From assembly GCF_003340475.1 (NCBI RefSeq), contig NZ_QBKA01000002.1:815501-879500 (forward strand): DNA of 64,000 nucleotides. The letters run 5' to 3'. Position 1 is the first letter of the stretch; the number at the start of each line of letters is the position of its first letter. This document shows, one piece after another, positions 62,461-64,000 of the stretch. The notes under the pieces were generated by a model. That model worked only from the letters and a program-made list of their open reading frames with translations, did not search any database and was not told where the DNA came from. Position numbers and translations under genes: made by a program. Origin of the DNA: Alteripontixanthobacter maritimus (lineage in GTDB: Bacteria > Pseudomonadota > Alphaproteobacteria > Sphingomonadales > Sphingomonadaceae).

Positions 62461-62775
62461 TTCCCGGTCCCTTCAGGCGGCCAGACTCTGCTTGTCGCTC
62501 TGGCGCTTCAAACAAAGATAGGAACCAATGATCTTGATGCATTCGGGGCGGTCCGGCTGTCATGAACACGGGCTATGTTTGCAGGCGAGTTCACTGGTCC
62601 GGTTGCCTACCAAAGTCAAAACTGCACTAGCCAGATTCCTCGCCAACACGGACCGTGTTTCTCAGCATACGACCGCGGCGATCCATCTATGCCGAATCAC
62701 AGAAAACGCTTTCCTACAGCAATGCCTTGCTCATAGCGCGCCTGTTCTTGTTTTGTTTCAACTGGAGAATCGCTT
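62461..62775. other. Intergenic region before the spike-like genes
   Basis: 315 bases between the divergent glycosyltransferase and the spike-like gene. No convincing open reading frame, tRNA fragment or attachment-site repeat was found. It holds the palindrome at 62645-62659, and GGAGA seven bases before the next ATG. Confidence 0.6.
62645..62659. promoter_or_regulatory. Palindrome upstream of the spike-like operon
   Basis: AACACGG-A-CCGTGTT: two perfect seven-base arms around one base, about 117 bases before the spike-like gene. Operator-like, but without a recognised regulator. Confidence 0.35.
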
Positions 62776-63045
62776 ATGTCGCTCGATATTTTTTCCGGCC
62801 ATTCCGATACGCCGTCCGCCCCGGCACGGGCTTGCTTTGCTGTCAGCCCCTCGGACACCGAAAACCTGCCAAGGGTGCCGAAGGCGCTGTATGTCGGAAC
62901 CAGCGGGGACATTACGCTGCGCTGCGCCGACGATAATCTTGATGTTATCTTCCGCAATGTGCCTGCCGGTATGATCCTGGACATTCGCGTTACCAATGTC
63001 CGTGCAAGCGGCACGACCGCTGCCGACATCGTGGCGCTCGCCTGA
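62776..63045 (+). CDS. Spike base protein-like, RCAP_rcc01079 family (gene transfer agent head spike)
   Basis: 89 residues. The pattern ARACFAVSPSDTENLP, ALYVGTSGDITLR, FRNVPAGMILDIRV and RASGTTAADIVALA matches what I recall of the rcc01079-type spike base protein. In Rhodobacter capsulatus rcc01079 and rcc01080 (ghsA, ghsB) encode the head spikes of gene transfer agent RcGTA that bind the recipient's capsule. Start ATG 62776 has GGAGA seven bases upstream. The stop overlaps the next start as TGATG, as expected for a two-gene spike module. No other phage structural genes are in view. Confidence 0.77.
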   Translation: MSLDIFSGHSDTPSAPARACFAVSPSDTENLPRVPKALYVGTSGDITLRCADDNLDVIFRNVPAGMILDIRVTNVRASGTTAADIVALA

Positions 63046-64000
63046 TGGGGGCGTTGGGTTTTGGATTCGGATCAAACGTACGATCACGGGCGCATTTGCT
63101 GATGAATGGCGGTGCGGTGCCTGTGGCGCCGTGGCAACCTACCGGCGCGGTTGGAACCGATGGCTGGTCCGTCACCACCGCATCGCCTCGGGATCTGTCC
63201 TTTGCCGCCGTTCCGGTGGACCGGGCCGGCTTCGACCAAACCGGTATGGCTACCACTTGGAAGGAAAGCGTGCTGCTGACCAAGCGTGTCCGCCAGGCAT
63301 ACCCAGACGAAGCTGCATTTACGGCAGACCGGATTGCGGTGTCGGATTATATCTATGCCGAGGATATAGCGAAGGGTTTTACAAACGGGAGTTTGGAAAC
63401 CAGTCCGCCACCCATTGCAGCCTGGATAATGCCCGCATGCGAGCTGGTTGCAGGATCGGTCCATTGGGAAATAGCGGCCTATCATCGTGACGCGCGCTCG
63501 GATCCGATAACCGGTGTTGGCCGTCAGGTCGCCGCGGTACGGGTGCGAGCCAATAACGGCACCGAGGCGTCGCCTTGGCAGACGGTCGGTAAAACGTCGA
63601 TATCCACACTTTGCCAGGATGCATCCGCCATGGAATGCTTCGAGGGCGATCTGGACATCGGCGCATTGGCCGACGGCCCGTTCTGGCTGGAAGCGGAAGT
63701 GTTCCCCTGGTTTGGCGGTACCGGCAGCGTGCTGAAAAGCGAAGCGCGCACTGGCCAGCGGGAATTCTCGCGCCGCTGGTTCTGCAAGAACGTCACCCGC
63801 GCAGCTAACCCACCGATGGTGTATGTGGCGTCTACTGGTGATGATGCCCTGGGTGAGGTGTCATCTGACAGCGCAACTGCTCGGGCAAAGCCTTGCCGAA
63901 CCTTGGGCGGCGCTTGGGCTCGCGCTCGCACCGTGTTGGGTAACGGCCGTGGTACGATGGACGGCCTGCGTGTTCGAGTGCTGGATACGGTCGATAGTGG
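63045..64000 (+). CDS. Large spike/fibre-like protein, rcc01080-type, cut by the window end
   Basis: The frame is open from the ATG at 63045 to the last base, at least 318 residues, so the C-terminus lies outside. The first 250 residues (SYIYAEDIA-like and WIMPACELVAGSVHWEIAAYHRD segments) resemble the large partner of the rcc01079-type spike base. From about residue 265 the pattern VYVASTGDDALGEVSSDS..AKPCRTLGGAWARA looks like the onset of a right-handed beta-helix, as in tailspikes that touch polysaccharide. The ATG overlaps the preceding TGA. Identity of the pair is inferred from the first gene and this layout. Confidence 0.72.
   Translation, partial: MGALGFGFGSNVRSRAHLLMNGGAVPVAPWQPTGAVGTDGWSVTTASPRDLSFAAVPVDRAGFDQTGMATTWKESVLLTKRVRQAYPDEAAFTADRIAVSDYIYAEDIAKGFTNGSLETSPPPIAAWIMPACELVAGSVHWEIAAYHRDARSDPITGVGRQVAAVRVRANNGTEASPWQTVGKTSISTLCQDASAMECFEGDLDIGALADGPFWLEAEVFPWFGGTGSVLKSEARTGQREFSRRWFCKNVTRAANPPMVYVASTGDDALGEVSSDSATARAKPCRTLGGAWARARTVLGNGRGTMDGLRVRVLDTVDS

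Overview
The window reads as chromosome of a GC-rich alphaproteobacterium, most likely order Sphingomonadales and probably Erythrobacteraceae-like. The class call rests on gene order: a DivL-type kinase with tyrosine in place of the phospho-acceptor histidine, followed by tsaE, amgK, murU, addB, addA and trxA, which is an alphaproteobacterial arrangement. The order and family are inferred from overall protein likeness and were not checked against a database. Almost every base is coding. Many neighbouring genes overlap by four bases (ATGA or GTGA), so translationally coupled operons are common.

Layout. 1-5.6 kb: propionyl-CoA/methylmalonyl-CoA operon (end of the mutase, two small membrane proteins, bioB, pccA, csaA). 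5.7-7.4 kb: aroK-aroB on the minus strand. 7.4-12.9 kb: a small membrane protein, a large exported protein of unknown role, XerD-type recombinase, accA and an M48 lipoprotein protease. 13.0-14.1 kb: two Flp-type pilins and mutT. 14.1-17.5 kb: tRNA-Arg(ACG), a zincin-type metallopeptidase, hemerythrin-like protein, phospholipase D-like protein and folE. 17.6-19.7 kb: peroxiredoxin and ahcY, divergent around a perfect AT-rich palindrome. 19.8-31.2 kb: the divL-to-trxA cluster (polarity control, tRNA t6A, MurNAc recycling, double-strand break repair). 31.2-36.5 kb: inositol monophosphatase family gene, argJ, a small exported protein and secA. 36.7-48.9 kb: tRNA-Asn, nadK, an EAL protein, mfd, sdhE, recG, low-molecular-weight phosphatase, a DUF885 protein and an ABC1/UbiB-like kinase.

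49-62.5 kb is a surface polysaccharide locus. A plus-strand operon makes dTDP-L-rhamnose (rfbACDB) and continues into a GNAT protein, a family 2 glycosyltransferase, a FemAB-like protein and a polysaccharide deacetylase. A convergent minus-strand operon holds an O-antigen polymerase/ligase-like protein, a WecG/TagA/CpsF glycosyltransferase, wecC and wecB. Together they suggest a polymer built on ManNAcA, GlcNAc and rhamnose. The distal part (about 59-62.7 kb) is visibly more AT-rich than the rest. The last 1.2 kb carries two genes resembling the head-spike proteins of the Rhodobacter gene transfer agent, the second cut by the window edge.

Most notable: (i) the spike-like pair beside the polysaccharide locus, since RcGTA spikes are known to bind capsule; (ii) a small exported protein just upstream of secA, whose ribosome binding site sits in a hairpin, an arrangement reminiscent of secM-secA; (iii) the ahcY palindrome; (iv) the DivL tyrosine. 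No CRISPR array, insertion sequence, rRNA or complete prophage was seen.
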